A stretch of 64,000 bases of DNA, from positions 1,116,001-1,180,000 of the forward strand of contig NZ_RBLG01000001.1 of assembly GCF_003634585.1 (NCBI RefSeq), given 5' to 3'. Source of the DNA: Gillisia mitskevichiae. Lineage in GTDB: Bacteria; Bacteroidota; Bacteroidia; Flavobacteriales; Flavobacteriaceae. Below, piece after piece: positions 8,763 to 19,900 of the stretch. Each line of letters starts with the position of its first letter. The first letter of the stretch is position 1. A program made the position numbers and the translations under genes. The notes under the pieces were generated by a model. The model was not told where the DNA came from and did not search any database. It saw only the letters and a list, made by a program, of their open reading frames with translations.

Positions 8763-10187
8763 TTATCTAAATAGATTTTTTTCTTTAATGAGTTGGGTGG
8801 TGCTCTCTGGTAACATGTTTTCCCAGCCAGTTTTACCATCCACGATAAGTTGGTATACTTCTCTGGAATTAATGTCTAGTGTAGAGGGATCATAATCTGT
8901 TATGTCTACAACTTTTCCATTATCCTTAAAGAATTTATACAACTCCTTCATTCGTGGGTGTACTTTTAGGTTCTCACTTGTAATTATTTCTCCTGTTTCA
9001 GGGTCTTTAAGAGGATATAGATAAACCTTTAGATCTTTGAAAAATAATTTCCCGAATGCCTCTAAAATACCGCCACTTAGATGCCTGTAATATCTTTCGT
9101 CAAAAATATCTACAAAGGTATTAACTCCCATGGTTAGTCCCATGCGTTCTGAGGTATGTTGTGCGAAATATTCTACTACTTTGTAGTATTCTTGAAAATT
9201 AGAGATCATTACCGTTTGCCCAAGCGAGCAAAGTAATTGAGCCCTATCCATAAAATCTTTTTCATCTATTTCTCCTTCTGCTCTAAGATTGGAAAGCGTC
9301 ATTTCAAAGATCACCATTACCTTATCCTCATTCACCTTATTTTCTTTCAGAAAAAGTTTTAAAGATTTTTCATACATACTCATATTCACCTTGGTAACTG
9401 GTCTAAAACTACCACGCAGGGTTAAAATATTACGTTTATATAAAACATTGGCAGGAAGAATATTGTGTCCATCTGGCGCAAACATCACGGCATCTGTCAT
9501 TCCGTTTTTAACCAATTGTAAACTCATCAATCTATTGTCTACATTTTCAAAAACAGGACCGGTAAAATTAATGGTGTCTATTTCGATCTGATCTTTATCC
9601 AACTGATCATATAAATGCATCAACAGGTTTTTTGGATCATCATGAAGATAATAGGCGCCATGAATTAAATTCACTCCCATGGTTCCTATGGTTATTTGCT
9701 GAAGTACAGCTAAGGTTTCATGAAACTGAACATGTAATATGATCTCACTATATTCTTCTTCTGGCTGGGTTTGAAAACGGATTCCCATCCAGCCATGCCC
9801 TTTGTATTTTTTAGCAAAATCTATAGTGGTTACTGTGTTTGCGTAGCTAAAGAAAAGTTTGTCTGGATGCTTTTCTCTAGAGATCCTATTTTCAATAAGA
9901 CCAGTTTCAAAAGAAAGAATGCTTTTTAACCGGTTTTCGGTAACATATCTTCCATCATCTTCAATACCATAAATGGCATCGCTAAAATCCTTATCGTAAG
10001 CGCTTATTGTTTTGGCAATGGTACCCGAAGCATCTCCAACCCTAAAAAAATTACGAACCGTTTCTTGACCTGCACCTATTTCGGCAAAAGTTCCGTAGAT
10101 ATTTTCATTAAGATTTATTCTAAGACATTTATTTTCTATAGAAAGGGTGCTTTCAAGCTCTTTATCACCTTTTACGCTTACAGGCAT
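8763..10187 (-). CDS. Conserved uncharacterised protein of 474 residues
   Basis: I do not recognise an enzymatic family with confidence. The protein has no signal peptide and no membrane helices, so it should be cytoplasmic. It opens with INLNENIYGTFAEIGAGQETVRNFFRVGDASGT, a block typical of a conserved bacterial protein that databases have given conflicting labels, including receptor and adenylyltransferase names. Nothing in the sequence supports a beta-barrel receptor. Later parts carry mixed alpha/beta segments such as HGAYYLHDDPKNLLMHLYDQ and DRAQLLCSLGQTVMISNFQEY. It is encoded downstream of the SulP gene on the same strand, but a strong hairpin separates them. The gene stops 9 bp from the convergent HTCS gene. 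Confidence 0.72.
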   Translation of the reverse strand: MPVSVKGDKELESTLSIENKCLRINLNENIYGTFAEIGAGQETVRNFFRVGDASGTIAKTISAYDKDFSDAIYGIEDDGRYVTENRLKSILSFETGLIENRISREKHPDKLFFSYANTVTTIDFAKKYKGHGWMGIRFQTQPEEEYSEIILHVQFHETLAVLQQITIGTMGVNLIHGAYYLHDDPKNLLMHLYDQLDKDQIEIDTINFTGPVFENVDNRLMSLQLVKNGMTDAVMFAPDGHNILPANVLYKRNILTLRGSFRPVTKVNMSMYEKSLKLFLKENKVNEDKVMVIFEMTLSNLRAEGEIDEKDFMDRAQLLCSLGQTVMISNFQEYYKVVEYFAQHTSERMGLTMGVNTFVDIFDERYYRHLSGGILEAFGKLFFKDLKVYLYPLKDPETGEIITSENLKVHPRMKELYKFFKDNGKVVDITDYDPSTLDINSREVYQLIVDGKTGWENMLPESTTQLIKEKNLFR

Positions 10188-10280
10188 ATTTTTTAATTTT
10201 AAAATTGGCAGTCTAAATTTAAGAATAATCTAGCTCTTAAGCTGTGCATTTATAGAAGGGTTTAACATAAGGGTGAAAAT

Positions 10281-10318
10281 ATAAAAGTCTCTTGAAATTA
10301 TTTTCAAGAGACTTTTAT
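10281..10318 (-). terminator. Long hairpin between sulP and the 474-residue gene
   Basis: A 17-bp perfect stem (10281-10297 with 10302-10318) has a TTAT loop and A/T runs at both ends. It lies just downstream of the SulP stop codon on the minus strand and should terminate that transcript. Confidence 0.85.
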
Positions 10319-10334
10319 ATGAGATGTGAGTCAT

Positions 10335-11873
10335 TTAAACTTTATCTACAACGACCTTGTAACTTGGATCTTCCATAATATTAACATCAATGATCGCTTC
10401 CGCATTTTTTAATAAAACAATACAATCATTGCTTAAGTGTCTAAGATGTACTTTTTTACCTAGTTTATGATAACGGTGAGTAACCACGTTTAAAGCTTCA
10501 ATAGCCGACATATCTGAAACTCGACAATCTTTAAAATCTATAATTACTTCATCTGGATCGCTCGCAACATCAAATTTTTCAATAAAGGCAGTGGTGGATG
10601 CAAAAAAGAGCGGGCCATATATTTCATAATGTTTTACTCCATTAGCATCAATATGTTTTCTGGCTCTAATTCTTTTAGCACTTTCCCAGGCAAAGAACAA
10701 TGCAGAAAGGATTACTCCCACTAGAACTGCTAAAGCTAAATTATGTAATAGCACGGTGATCGTAGCAACAATTAAAACTAGGAAAACATCTTTTTTAGGT
10801 ACTCTATTAATAATTTTAAAACTTGCCCATTCAAAAGTTCCAATTGCAACCATGATCATAACTCCTACAAGAGCTGCCATTGGTAATTGTTCTATTATTG
10901 GAGCGCCAAATAAAATGATCACAAGAATTGTAAGGGAAGCAACAATTCCTGCCAAACGTGCTCTTGAACCAGCCGATAGGTTAACTAAAGTTTGTGCGAT
11001 CATCGGGCAGCCTCCCATTCCAAAGAAAAAGCCATTTAAGATATTTGAGCTTCCTTGAGCTATACATTCTCTGTTTCCGTTTCCTTTAGTTTCTGTGATC
11101 TCATCTACCAAGTTTAAAGTAAGTAAACCTTCAGTTAATCCTACAGCGGCCATGATCATTGAATATGGTGCAATCAATTTTAAAGTTTCCCAGCTAATTG
11201 GAATATTAGGAATATGAAAAGGAGGAAAACCACCACTAACCGAGGCGATATCTTTTACTGTTTTAGTATCTATTCCTAGAAAATAAACCAAAATAAATAC
11301 TACGATAATAGCAACTAATGAAGAAGGGACCGCTTTGGTTATTTTCGGCAATAAGACCACAATGGCTATTGTTAAGGCTACTAAGCCAGCCATTATAAGC
11401 ATAGGATTTCCGGTAAGCCAAACCATATCGCCATTAACTACCGTTTTAAATTGGTCTAATTGAGACATGAATATAATGATAGCCAAGCCGTTTACAAATC
11501 CAAACATTACCGGATGAGGTACTAAACGAATGAATTTTCCAAGCTTAAAAACCCCGATTAAAATTTGAATAACCCCTGCCAAAGCAACAGCAGCTAGAAC
11601 ATATTCTAAACCATCGGAATTCATTAAAGCAATTAATACAATGACCGTTGCGCCAGCTCCACCAGAGATCATTCCTGGTCTTCCACCAAATATAGCGGTA
11701 ACCAAACCAGCTATAAAAGAAGCATATAATCCCATTAAAGGAGGGAATCCGGCTAATATTGCGAACGATAAAGATTCTGGAATCATCGTCATAGCAACAG
11801 TTAGGCCCGCCAAAACTTCGGTCTTGTAATTCACTTTTTGCGAAAAATCGAAAAGGTTAAAAATTTTTGTCAT
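10335..11873 (-). CDS. SulP-family anion transporter with STAS domain
   Basis: The protein has 512 residues and about ten or more hydrophobic segments, followed by a cytoplasmic STAS domain over roughly the last 110 residues. The N-terminal block with MTMIPESLSFAILAGFPPLMGLYASF is the SulP sulfate-transporter signature. The STAS part shows the VIIDFKDCRVSDMSAIEAL strand-helix unit. SulP proteins of this compact type include sulfate transporters and bicarbonate transporters of the BicA group. The ion cannot be decided from the sequence. A TAATTTTG -7-like element is present upstream at 11920-11927 on the minus strand. Confidence 0.95.
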   Translation of the reverse strand: MTKIFNLFDFSQKVNYKTEVLAGLTVAMTMIPESLSFAILAGFPPLMGLYASFIAGLVTAIFGGRPGMISGGAGATVIVLIALMNSDGLEYVLAAVALAGVIQILIGVFKLGKFIRLVPHPVMFGFVNGLAIIIFMSQLDQFKTVVNGDMVWLTGNPMLIMAGLVALTIAIVVLLPKITKAVPSSLVAIIVVFILVYFLGIDTKTVKDIASVSGGFPPFHIPNIPISWETLKLIAPYSMIMAAVGLTEGLLTLNLVDEITETKGNGNRECIAQGSSNILNGFFFGMGGCPMIAQTLVNLSAGSRARLAGIVASLTILVIILFGAPIIEQLPMAALVGVMIMVAIGTFEWASFKIINRVPKKDVFLVLIVATITVLLHNLALAVLVGVILSALFFAWESAKRIRARKHIDANGVKHYEIYGPLFFASTTAFIEKFDVASDPDEVIIDFKDCRVSDMSAIEALNVVTHRYHKLGKKVHLRHLSNDCIVLLKNAEAIIDVNIMEDPSYKVVVDKV

Positions 11874-12463
11874 TAAATGTGTCTAAAAACTATGCGGGAA
11901 TAGTAATGATTAAATATTTCAAAATTATTTTCTTTGGACTACTGCTAATTGCTTCATAATTAAAAGCTTAGCTCTAAAACACCTAAGAATCGGCAAAAAT
12001 ATCGATTTTAATTTAAATCTTACTTGGAAAGCTGTTTAAATGTAAAGTATTAGATTCTTCACTTCGCGTCTCTCATTCAGAATCACCTTTTATTGCGTTG
12101 TCATCCTGAGCCTGTTGAAGGATCTCAGTGAAATTGTATCTTTCTTGAGGTACTTTTGACTGCCACGAATTCACGAATAATTTTTTAAAAGTTCACTTCG
12201 AGTGGAGTCGAGAAGTTTTTAATGTGAAGAACTGATTTCTTTTGAAATTTTTCACTTCGTTTCTCTCATTCAGAATGACATTTTAGCATGGTCATCCTGA
12301 GCCTGTCGAAGAATCTCTTTTAATCCCAGATGCTGGTACTTTGTGGTTCTTAACCTCACTCATTTTGAATGACACTTCTGTTCTTAAAATCCTCAAACTT
12401 AGAAAGGCTTAAAAAGTTAGGAATGACTTGTTAAATAAAATATCTTTGCAAAAAATCTTTCTT
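11874..12463. repeat. Non-coding region with degenerate dispersed repeats
   Basis: This gap of 590 bp between sulP and era holds no plausible gene. Two related copies of a 66-bp unit lie at about 12060-12125 and 12252-12317. Each has TCTCTCATTCAGAAT followed by GTCATCCTGAGCCTGT and GATCTC or AATCTC. Between them is a CCACGAAT-type arm (about 12162-12178) and a TTCGAGTGGAGTCGAGAAG hairpin at about 12197-12215. These belong to the small intergenic repeats seen in many Bacteroidota and also at 24640-25030, 27990-28012 and 61220-61255 here. Confidence 0.75.
12441..12448 (+). promoter_or_regulatory. -7 promoter element of era
   Basis: TATCTTTG matches the Bacteroidota TAnnTTTG -7 consensus and ends 15 bases before the ATG at 12464. 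Its place argues against translation from the upstream TTG at 12428, which would put the promoter inside the coding region. The -33 TTG is not well conserved. Confidence 0.6.
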
Positions 12464-13348
12464 ATGGCACATAAAGCTGGTTTTGTAAATATTATTGGAA
12501 ATCCAAATGTTGGTAAGTCCACATTAATGAATGCTTTTGTAGGTGAAAAATTATCTATTATCACCTCTAAAGCGCAAACAACCAGACACCGTATTCTGGG
12601 GATTGTTAATGGAGAAGATTTTCAGGCGATCTTAAGTGATACTCCCGGAATTATTAAACCAGCTTACGATCTTCAACAATCTATGATGGATTTCGTGAAA
12701 TCTGCTTTTGAAGACGCAGATATCCTAATCTATATGGTAGAGATAGGGGAACAGGAACTAAAGGATGAAGCTTTCTTTAAAAAGATCACCAATGCCACGA
12801 TTCCTGTGTTGTTATTACTGAATAAAATAGATATTTCCAATCAAGGAGTATTAGAAGAGCAAGTAGCTCATTGGACTGCCAAAGTACCGAATGCCGAGAT
12901 CTATCCTATTTCTGCTTTGCAAGGATTTAATGTAGCTCAGGTATTTAATAGAGTAGTAGAGTTATTACCAGAATCTCCAGCATTCTATCCTAAAGACACT
13001 TTAACAGATAAGCCCGAGCGTTTCTTTGTAAATGAGATCATTCGTGAAAAGATCTTAATGCATTATAAAAAGGAGATTCCCTATTCTGTAGAGATAGATA
13101 CTGAAGAATTTTTTGAGGATGAAGAGATCATTAGAATGCGAAGCATTATCATGGTAGAGCGTGAAACTCAAAAAGGGATCATTATTGGTCATAAAGGAAC
13201 TGCCTTAAAAAGAGTAGGAGTAGAGGCAAGAAAAGATCTAGAGAAATTCTTTGGAAAACAAGTACACTTGGAGTTATATGTAAAGGTGAATAAGAACTGG
13301 CGTAATGATTCTAAGCAACTAAAAAGATTTGGGTATAATAAGAAATAA
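12464..13348 (+). CDS. era: Ribosome-assembly GTPase Era
   Basis: Starting at ATG 12464 the protein has 294 residues and begins MAHKAGFVNIIGNPNVGKST, the usual Era N-terminus with the P-loop at residues 12-20. TTRHR (G2), DTPG (G3) and NKID (G4) follow in order. The C-terminal KH domain contains IIGHKGTALKRVG, the RNA-binding loop. Era binds 16S rRNA near its 3' end and supports small-subunit maturation. A frame extension back to TTG 12428 exists but overlaps the promoter and lacks family support. The gene is monocistronic, ending at a very large palindromic terminator. Confidence 0.97.
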   Translation: MAHKAGFVNIIGNPNVGKSTLMNAFVGEKLSIITSKAQTTRHRILGIVNGEDFQAILSDTPGIIKPAYDLQQSMMDFVKSAFEDADILIYMVEIGEQELKDEAFFKKITNATIPVLLLLNKIDISNQGVLEEQVAHWTAKVPNAEIYPISALQGFNVAQVFNRVVELLPESPAFYPKDTLTDKPERFFVNEIIREKILMHYKKEIPYSVEIDTEEFFEDEEIIRMRSIIMVERETQKGIIIGHKGTALKRVGVEARKDLEKFFGKQVHLELYVKVNKNWRNDSKQLKRFGYNKK

Positions 13349-13357
13349 TTAATATCC

Positions 13358-13413
13358 TTTAATAAAAGAAAACCCCACAATAATTAATTATTGTGGGGTT
13401 TTCTTTTATTAAA
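13358..13413 (+). terminator. 56-bp perfect palindrome terminator after era
   Basis: The arms of 28 bp (13358-13385 and 13386-13413) match without a single mismatch and without a spacer. The core is CCCCACAATAATT and its complement, flanked by A-rich and T-rich ends, so it can terminate in both directions. Confidence 0.85.
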
Positions 13414-13901
13414 CATTTACACTTTATCTATTTTTTAGGTATTTCATCGAAAATTCTTACTGGATTATTCCTACATTTTCACCTGAAAGCCTTTATTTCA
13501 ATCCTTTAAAAGCAATTTTCTTACAAAAAAAGGGGGTTTTTCCCCTGTAAAAACTGCTATAGCTTTATCCAGATTAACATATATTTGTTAAAAATTATAA
13601 TAATTTTAAGTTAATTCGTCAGTTATTTTCACTTTTTGAAGTTGGCGTTAATTTTTTAATAATGTTCCCCCGGTAATGAATATTTTAATATATGCTAAAG
13701 TACAAGACTATTTAAATCGATTAGAGGAGAAGTCCTATTCTATTCTCTCGGTATTTCCACAATATTCTCGAAGCTTAATTCTCGAAACTTACATTTTCAT
13801 TTCCATATTTCATATTAAGAAAAATTTCCTTTTTCAAAAGAAGAAGATTTCTATTATATCTTCTAATTCTATATCCGTAATACTTAATTAACCCATTTCT
13901 A
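13414..13901 (+). promoter_or_regulatory. Long leader region upstream of the giant adhesin
   Basis: This region of 488 bp has no convincing gene. A TATATTTG -7-like box (13580-13587) lies inside a TTAACA-N6-TGTTAA dyad (13574-13591), which would give a leader of about 310 nt. A short AGGGG/CCCCT hairpin is at 13531-13546. A 71-codon frame at 13676-13891 is low-complexity and probably not translated. The long leader leaves room for post-transcriptional control, but nothing specific is recognised. Confidence 0.4.
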
Positions 13902-16900
13902 ATGAAACAAAACTACTTTTTAAAATTTTTAATTTTCTTTCTGGCTACATGCAGCGTATGGCAGATAGAAGCGCAAACGACATTTAATTATACAGGGTCA
14001 ATTCAGACCTACACTGTTCCTGCTGGAGTAAGTAACATTCAAATAATTGCTGCTGGAGGAAAAGGTGGAAATGGAGATGGAGGTATTGGCGGTGGTGGTG
14101 CAAGTATGTCTGGAACGTTTACGGTTACACCTGGAGACATAATGGATGTAATTGTAGGTGATTCTGGAATTCAATTTGGAAATTCAGGTGGTGGTGGTGG
14201 TGGTTCTGGAGTTATTTTTGCTGGAACACCACTTATTGTTGCTGGTGGTGGTGGTGGTGGTTCCATTTATTCAGCAGGATACCCCGGACTTATCACTCAA
14301 GAAGGCGGAAATTCATCTGGAGCAGGAGGAATTGCAGGTTTTGGAGGACAAAAAGGTTATCAGGGGGGCAATTGTGGTTGGGCCTCTGGTGGCGGTGGAT
14401 TTAAAGGCGATGGATATGGTGGCGATGGTACATGGGACGGTGGTGTATCCCCCGGAACTTTAGGTGGAACTGGAGCCGGTACTTCTTGGACAAATGGAGG
14501 AGCTGGAGGCACTAATGGAGGATGTTCTTTTACCTTTCCAAATGCTGGTGCTTGGGGTCTTGGTGGTGGCGGTGCTGGATCTTATGGCGGTGCCGGCGGC
14601 GGCGGCTATTCTGGCGGTGGTGGCGGTCATTTTAGTACTATTACTTCAGGTGGTGGTGGTGGTGGTTCCTTTAATTCAGGAACCAACCAACTAAATACAG
14701 CTGGAGCAAATACTGGAAATGGTAAAGTAGTCATTACAATACTTTGTGAAGAATTAAATGTAACAGTAACTCCGGGAATGAATGTTTGCCCTGGTACTAT
14801 GGTAACTATTACAGGGACTTCTTCTAATGGAGGAACTATTACCTGGGATAATGGTATTACAAATGGAATTCCTTTTGAGGTAACTGCTGGTATGACCTTT
14901 ACTTCTACTAGTAGTAGCTCAGATGATTGTAGTGCTACTGTAGAAATTATTGCAGAAGATAAAGTGGCCCCTGCAGCTATCGCTCAAAATGTCACTGTTC
15001 AATTAGATGAGAATGGAGAGGCAATAATTACGGCTGCTCAAATAGATAATGGTTCTTCAGATGTTTGTGGAGATGTGACTTTAAGTTTAGATAAAACCAC
15101 CTTTGATTGTTCTAATGTTGGAATCGCTGACGGAAGTTTATCTCTAAATAACAGTTCTACAACGACTAATATTTCTGCAGCAGATTTGCCAGAAACTAAT
15201 TTTACAATTGAGTTTTGGTTTCAGACTACGAATCCTAATGCGAACCTATTTGAGGTTAACTATAATGGACATGATAGAAATATTTTTCTAAATAATGGGG
15301 CAATATCAGCCAGATTATGGAGTGACCAAACAATTATTTCAAATGTTTCAAATTTAAATGATGGATTATGGCATCATGTGAGTTGGACAGTTCAATCTGG
15401 CATTGGTAATAAGCTTTATGTAGATGGTAACCTAGTTGCTTCTGGTAATAAAGGTCAATCAGATTTTGATTGGGCAGCTAGCTTCTTTTTAGGAAGTACA
15501 GTTTATGGTACTCCAAACAATGGTTCATTAGATGAATTTAGATTATGGAATAGAGTTTTAAGCTCAACAGAGATAAATACTCTTCAAAATCAGAAGCTAA
15601 ATGGCAACGAATCAGGATTATTAATCTATTATAATTTTGATTCAAATACAGGCGCCGGAGCTTATGCGGATAAAGCAGCACTAGGAGGTCTTAATAATAT
15701 TAATTTTATTGGCTCAACCTCAATAAATTCAACAACAAGTGCTTTAGCAGGAGCTAATAACGTTGTTACCCTAACTGTAACTGATGCTGCTGGTAATTCC
15801 TCTACAGCAACTGCGTATGTTACTGTAGAAGATAATACTCCTCCATCAATTACTTGTCCAGAGAATATTGAAGTTGGAAATGATTCTGGAGTTGATGGTG
15901 CCGTTGTAGATTATAATATTCAGATCGAGGATAATTGTGATTCGGATATAGTGAAATCTGGTTTTTCATTTTTAGGTTCTTATAATGCTAAACGATATTA
16001 CTTATCAAATAATGTTTTTGCTCCGGAAGATGCATTTTTAGATGCTGAAACAAACGGCGGAAATGTAGTAACAATTAATGATGCTTCAGAAAATAATTTT
16101 ATTGGTAACTCAATAGGAGATGTTACTGCTATGATCGGCTTTACAGATATAACTAATGAAGGTGAATTTGTATGGAGAAATGGTGAGGAAATTACCTTTA
16201 CCAATTGGAACGCAAATGAGCCTAATAACAGTAATAATGAAGATTATACAGAGATCTATCCAAATAATAATAAATGGAATGATTTTGTTAATATCACTAC
16301 TCGAAGATATATTCTAGAAATAGATTTAGGTCTTGTTCAAACTGCAGGCTTATCAAGCGGAAGTGAATTTCCCATAGGAACTACTACCAACACTTTTGAA
16401 GTTACCGATGCTTCAGGAAACAAATCTACTTGTAGTTTTACTGTGACGGTGAATGATGTGGAAGCACCAAAAGATTATACTGTAAGTATAGATCAGGCAG
16501 AAATTGATGAGACTAACGAAACAGCAGTAAGCTTTACGTTTGCAGCTGCAGAAGTTGGAGCTACTTATAATTATACATTTAGCAACGATATTGGTGGAAC
16601 TGATGTAACTGGTACAGGAACAATTTCTACAGCGACAGATCAAATCACTGGAATTGATCTTAGCGGTTTGGAAGATGGAACTATCACTTTGTCTTTAACC
16701 TTGACTGATGAAGCAACCAACGAAGGTGATGCTGCAACAGATACTGTAATAAAGAATACAAATGAAGCTCCAGTTGCAGTTTGTAAAGCTTTTACTGCTC
16801 AATTAGATGCTAATGGAAATGTAACTATTTTACCTAGTGATGTAGATGGTGGCTCTAGCGATGATAGAGAAGGATTCACTTTATCTCTGGATATGGATAC

Positions 16901-19900
16901 CTTTAGTTGTTCTAATATAGGAACTCCTGTAAATGTTACTCTAACAATAACTGACAGTAATGGTGTTACCGATACTTGTACAGCTACTGTAACAGTTGAA
17001 GATAACATTGCGCCAGAATTTGTAACAAGTGATGTCACACTTCAGTTGGATAGTAATGGTTTTGCTAATCTAACTCCAGAACAGGTTATTATAAATTATA
17101 ATATAGTTTCCATCAGTGGGGATAATGGTTCTCAAGGTAATACTGATTTTACAGTACAATTATCATCTGATGCCGATATTTCATTTGATTGGGATTATAC
17201 TACCGATGATGGATCCAATTGGGATACTTTTGGGTATTTGCTTAATAATGTTTATAACCAATTAACCAATAATAGCTTTGGTAGTTCTCAGAATGGAACC
17301 TTTTCCCTTAATTTATTCGAAAATGATATTTTTGGTTTTAGATCTTATACAGTTGATGGAGTTGCAGGTGCTTCTACTACAGTGGTGAGCAATTTTTCAC
17401 CAGGTTTTGTGAGTCAATTTGCACCAAATAATTGGCAATTGAATTTCTCTAATGCTGGCGGCGATGCATATTTTGAAGAAGACAATTCTGGTTCGGCATT
17501 AAATGATGCTTGTGGTATTTCTTCTGTAGAAATCACTCCAAATACATTCTCTTGTCTTGATATAGGTGAAAATACAGTAACAATTACGGTTACAGATGTT
17601 AATGGTAATGTAACTGAAAAGACAGCAGTAGTAACAGTTGAGGATAACATAGCTCCAGATATTACACAACCAGAAGATTTGGTGTTTAATACTAATAATG
17701 ATGAATGTAGTTATACGTTTTTGGAGCCGCTAACAGTAGAAGCTTCAGATAATTGTACTATTGAAACTATTACGGGGGTTAGAAGTGATGGTTTAAGTTT
17801 AAATGATCCATTTCCATTAGGTGAAACCATAATTTCGTGGACAGCAACCGATGCTAGTGGTAATGTCTTTCCAAGTTCAGAAAAGTTTGAAGAAAGGGTT
17901 TTAAGTTCCCAAACCGATTTTAGTGGTGAGGAAACGTACATAGGCTTTGACGGTCTTATGGACAGAGATGCTATTACAGATGAATTTTTAGAACAAGGCG
18001 TATTATTCTTATTGGATGATGGGTCTGAATTTGGTACTGGTGTCGGAGTGGAACAGTTTGGATCTGGTGAAAATAAAGTGTTGATTAATGCAAGTCCGTC
18101 TGATGATTTCCCTAAAGTTTATAATCTAGAAATGATTTTTCCTCAAGGCGTTCATAGAGTGGGGTTTGAAATTATATCACCTTTCATGGGTTCTGAATTA
18201 CCAGTAAAATTTGTTAGAAATGGAGAGATTATTCATAACGAAACTTATTTGATAAATGAAAGTTCCAATTTTATTGGATATGAAAGCCCAGAGCTTTTTG
18301 ATCAAGTAATTATTGAGATACCAACATCATTCGATGGTGGCGATGGCCCATTCCCAGGCGATGGCCCATTTCCAGGAGATGGCCCATTTCCAGGAGATGC
18401 TCCAGTGGAATTTAGCATCGTATTTATGGATAATCTAAGGTTTGAAGGAGCTAACGAAGTAGAGTCAATAGTTCAAAAAATCACTGTGATAGATGAACAA
18501 GCTGCTGAGGTAGTTACTAAAGACATCACAGTTCAATTAGATGAAACTGGAAATGTTTCGATAACTGCTGAAGATGTGGATAATGGTTCGAACGATGCTT
18601 GTGGCATTGCTTCGATGAGCGTTTCACCAAGTACATTTACATGTGCTGAAGTTGGAGAGAACACAGTTACTTTAACGGTGATCGATAATAACGGAAACGA
18701 GTCTACTACCACTTCAACAGTAACAGTAGAAGACAATGTAGCTGCAATAGCAATCGCAAAAGATATCACGGTTCAATTAGATGAAACTGGAAATGTTTCG
18801 ATAACTGCTGAAGATGTTGATAATGATTCGAATGATGCTTGTGGGATTGCTTCGATGAGTGTTTCACCAAGTGCATTTACATGTGCGGAAGTTGGAGAAA
18901 ACACGGTTACTTTAACTGTAATTGACCACAACGGAAATGAGTCGACTACCACTTCAACAGTAACAGTAGAAGATAATGTAGCTGCAATAGCAATCGCAAA
19001 AGACATCACAGTTCAATTAGATGACACTGGAAATGTGGAAATCACTGCAGAAGATATTGATAATGGTTCGAATGATGCTTGTGGGATTGCTAGTATGAGC
19101 GTTTCACCAAGTGCATTTACATGTGCGGAAGTTGGAGAAAATACGGTTACTTTAACTGTAATTGACAACAACGGAAATGAGTCGACTACCACTTCAACAG
19201 TAACAGTAGAAGATAATGTAGCTGCAATTGCAGTTGCAAAAGACATCACAGTTCAATTAGATGACACTGGAAATGTTTCCATAAATGCTGAAGATATTGA
19301 TAATGGTTCGAATGATGCTTGTGGGATTGCTTCAATGAGTGTTTCACCAAGTACATTTACATGTGCTGAAGTTGGAGACAATACAGTTACTTTAACTGTA
19401 ATTGACAACAACGGAAATGAGTCGACTACCACTTCCACAGTAACAGTAGAAGATAATGTAGCTGCAATAGCAATCGCTAAAGACATCACAGTTCAATTAG
19501 ATGAAACTGGAAATGTTATGATATCAGCAGAAGATATTGATAATGGTTCGAATGATGCTTGTGGGATTGCTTCAATGAGTGTTTCACCAAGTGCATTTAC
19601 ATGTGCGGAAGTTGGAGAAAATACGGTTACTTTAACTGTAATTGACAACAACGGAAATGAGTCTACAACCACTTCAACAGTAACAGTAGAAGATAATGTA
19701 GCTGCAATAGCAATTGCAAAAGACATCACAGTTCAATTAGATGACACTGGAAATGTGGAGATCACTGCTGAAGATGTTGATAATGATTCGAATGATGCTT
19801 GTGGGATTGCTAGTATGAGCGTTTCACCAAGTACATTTACATGTGCTGAAGTTGGAGAGAACACAGTTACTTTAACGGTGATCGATAACAACGGAAATGA

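Noticed and set aside
8763-10187. TonB-dependent receptor label for the 474-residue protein
   Set aside because: There is no signal peptide, plug domain or beta-barrel pattern.
12428-12463. N-terminal extension of Era from TTG
   Set aside because: It contains the promoter -7 box and is not part of the Era family; ATG 12464 gives the standard start.
13676-13891. 71-codon frame upstream of the adhesin
   Set aside because: It is dominated by Ile, Ser, Lys and Phe in AT-rich DNA, resembles no family, and lies in the leader of the downstream gene.
14158-14694. Plus-strand frames rich in Val, Leu and Glu in the Gly-rich region
   Set aside because: They are other-frame translations of GGT/GGA-rich codons for polyglycine and have no independent support.
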